From: Anaerolineae bacterium
Lineage (GTDB): Bacteria > Chloroflexota > Anaerolineae > Anaerolineales > Villigracilaceae
Direction of reading: 5' to 3'
Assembly (NCBI GenBank): GCA_003524705.1
Contig: DQGV01000286.1
Location: forward strand, 1 to 6,931
Length of the DNA stretch: 6,931 nucleotides
In this document: positions 5,656 through 6,931 of the stretch, in pieces
How positions within the stretch are numbered: the first letter of the stretch is position 1
Layout of the letters: each line of letters starts with the position of its first letter
Notes under the pieces: model-generated
Databases searched by the model: none
Told to the model about the DNA's origin: nothing
What the model saw: only the letters and a program-made list of their open reading frames with translations
Made by a program: the position numbers and the translations under genes

Positions 5656-6711
5656 ATGCAAAGAAGAAGTAAAGGTGTTGTGCAATTGGTTTGGGTCTGC
5701 CCAAATTGTGAAGGACAAAACCCCGGACCTGAAAAAACTTGCCAGAGTTGTGGTGCCCCACAACCTGAGAATGTTCAATTTCAACGCGCATCTGAAGAAA
5801 AAATAATCACCGATGAAAAAGCAGTTCAAGCCGCAAAAGCAGGCGCTGATATTCATTGCGGATTTTGTGGCACACGCAACCCAGCCACTGCTATAACCTG
5901 CTCACAATGTGGTGGAGATTTGAAAGAAGGTAAAGCAAGGCAAGCAGGTCAAAGATTACAAGCCGCGCCACCTCCCCCAAAATCAATCAAGTGTGCAAAT
6001 TGTGATTTTGAAAATAAAGGCACTGCTACAACTTGTGAACAATGCGGTGCACCATTACCAAAACAAAATGTCACACCCCAAGCAAATGTCTCCGCTGGAA
6101 AATCAAGTTCACCCGTAAGTGCGAAGCGTTCAAATCTCAATTGGTTATGGCTGGGCGGTTTTGGTATCTTTGCAGTTTTATGTTGCGTTGCGATTCTTTT
6201 CTTGTTTGTATTTCCGTCTAAAACAGTTGAAGGCACAGTCACAAATGTGTATTGGAAAACTTCTGTGCCTGTGCAAGAAGTTCGCGCTGTCAATTATTCC
6301 AACGAACGTGGCAATCCGCCATCAGATGCATACAATGTTTCATGCTATCAAGATAGCCAACAAGTTTGCGAAGAACGCATCGAAGATACTGGCACGGGTT
6401 ATGGTGAAGTGGTGGAAGAATGTCACACTGAAACGGAACAATATTGTAGTTATACAGTGGATGAGTGGACGACGATTCAAACTTATGATTTAGAAGGCGA
6501 TGATTTATTCCCTGTGTATGCCGACCCACGCCTCGCTTCTGACCAGCGAACTGGTTCTGCTTCGGAAGATTTCACTGTATATTTCAGCACATCTGAAGGA
6601 CAACTTACTTATTCACCTAATTCATTAAATGAATTTCAGCAATTTCAATTCGGCAGTACATGGACGATTAGTTTGAATGCAGTTGGTGGCGTGATAGATG
6701 TGGAAAGATAA
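5656..6711 (+). CDS. Triple zinc-finger, single-pass membrane protein with Cys-rich outer domain
   Basis: A 351-residue protein of unknown function with three parts. The N-terminal part has three zinc fingers, each with Cys pairs in the same spacing: Cys15/18/29/32, Cys68/71/82/85 and Cys113/116/127/130. All three fit C-x2-C-x3-N-x6-C-x2-C, the RanBP2-type consensus, and the first also has the Trp two residues before its first Cys (Trp13). A membrane helix at about 161-186 follows Lys157-Arg158, so the fingers should be cytoplasmic and the rest outside. The outer domain (187-351) has four Cys (230, 238, 256, 264), probably two disulfides, and segments such as YCSYTVDEW that recall the C-terminal part of bacterial zinc-ribbon membrane proteins. 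The start is fixed by AAGGAG 5 nt upstream. A partial membrane-anchored gene follows 5 nt after the stop. The partner of the fingers (RNA, protein or neither) is unknown. Confidence 0.85.
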   Translation: MQRRSKGVVQLVWVCPNCEGQNPGPEKTCQSCGAPQPENVQFQRASEEKIITDEKAVQAAKAGADIHCGFCGTRNPATAITCSQCGGDLKEGKARQAGQRLQAAPPPPKSIKCANCDFENKGTATTCEQCGAPLPKQNVTPQANVSAGKSSSPVSAKRSNLNWLWLGGFGIFAVLCCVAILFLFVFPSKTVEGTVTNVYWKTSVPVQEVRAVNYSNERGNPPSDAYNVSCYQDSQQVCEERIEDTGTGYGEVVEECHTETEQYCSYTVDEWTTIQTYDLEGDDLFPVYADPRLASDQRTGSASEDFTVYFSTSEGQLTYSPNSLNEFQQFQFGSTWTISLNAVGGVIDVER

Positions 6712-6716
6712 TTAGA

Positions 6717-6931
6717 GTGGTTTCTTTTAAAGTAAAAACCTATAAACTTTGGATTGTGTTTTTGCTTCAAATCATATTCGTATTAATATTGCTTCAAATT
6801 GGAAATACAAGTACACAAGCAAATTCTCAATACGTTATGAAGGCTTTACCTCCAATATATGACACGCAAAAATCTTTTATCAGCGAAAACAACATTTATT
6901 TTGAATATCCAAACAATTGGGAAATAAGAAT
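6717..6931 (+). CDS. Signal-anchored protein of unknown function (5' part only)
   Basis: An open frame begins with GTG at 6717, 5 nt after the zinc-finger gene's stop, and runs off the window after 71 codons. It has a basic start (SFKVKTYK), a hydrophobic stretch at about 11-28 (LWIVFLLQIIFVLILLQI) and then a polar region with a possible cleavage near QANS (34-37), so the protein is exported or anchored with its main part outside. The last visible residues, IYFEYPNNWEI (60-70), resemble the beginning of domains found in PsbP-like or lipoprotein sequences with a Y-P-x-x-W motif. That match is only suggestive. The start is uncertain: no strong Shine-Dalgarno is present and GTG is less common, but the closeness to the upstream stop suggests coupled translation in an operon with the zinc-finger gene. 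Confidence 0.65.
   Translation, partial: MVSFKVKTYKLWIVFLLQIIFVLILLQIGNTSTQANSQYVMKALPPIYDTQKSFISENNIYFEYPNNWEIR

Noticed and set aside
5558..5856. Minus-strand frames (5558-5791, 5629-5856) across the repeat and the zinc-finger gene
   Set aside because: They cross the repeat or lie opposite the zinc fingers, lack ribosome sites, and show no domain.
5949..6529. Frames 5949-6293 -, 6119-6493 + and 6290-6529 - within the zinc-finger gene
   Set aside because: The main frame has patterned Cys pairs and a membrane helix; these alternatives show no domain or start signal.

Overview
The window reads as a chromosomal segment of a free-living bacterium, most likely a Chloroflexota (Anaerolineae-like) lineage. 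That placement is an inference. It rests on Thr/Pro-rich lipoprotein linkers, a YacP-type NYN nuclease next to a histone-deacetylase-family enzyme, a PQQ-type lipoprotein dehydrogenase, and a zinc-finger/transmembrane fusion protein, with moderately AT-rich codon use throughout. No phage, plasmid, CRISPR or rRNA/tRNA signature is present.

Layout. (1) Positions 1-78 hold the Thr/Pro-rich 3' end of a + strand gene, followed by a hairpin at 94-112 that lies between converging genes. (2) A two-gene minus-strand operon (1710 down to 120) encodes a small DUF1232/YkvA membrane protein and then a secreted lipoprotein of the glucose/sorbosone (PQQ-type) dehydrogenase family. (3) A 125-bp divergent promoter region (1711-1835) carries overlapping inverted repeats. 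(4) A plus-strand cluster (1836-5376) encodes a YacP-like NYN-domain nuclease, a zinc-dependent HDAC-family deacetylase and a large lipoprotein alpha/beta hydrolase of the TAP-like/S33 type with an extra C-terminal beta-rich domain. It ends in two tandem hairpins, the second being a clear intrinsic terminator. (5) Positions 5503-5640 hold a 138-bp element of nested inverted repeats, closed by a 15-bp outer stem and finishing 4 nt before a Shine-Dalgarno. (6) A protein with three RanBP2-spaced zinc fingers, one membrane helix and a Cys-rich outer domain follows. (7) The window ends inside a gene for a signal-anchored protein of unknown function.

Two themes stand out. The first is the envelope: four of the seven proteins start with or contain export or membrane-anchoring sequences, so most of the window builds surface lipoproteins or membrane proteins, and the partial protein at the left edge may add another. 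The second is gene control. The NYN and HDAC genes each have a -10-like hexamer exactly 6 nt before the ATG, which suggests leaderless mRNAs, while three other genes have clear Shine-Dalgarno sites. The structured repeat before the zinc-finger gene and the nearly identical hairpin core seen after two unrelated genes are the most notable non-coding signals. I found no complete, clearly new defence or biosynthetic system; the most unusual protein is the zinc-finger/transmembrane/Cys-rich fusion.
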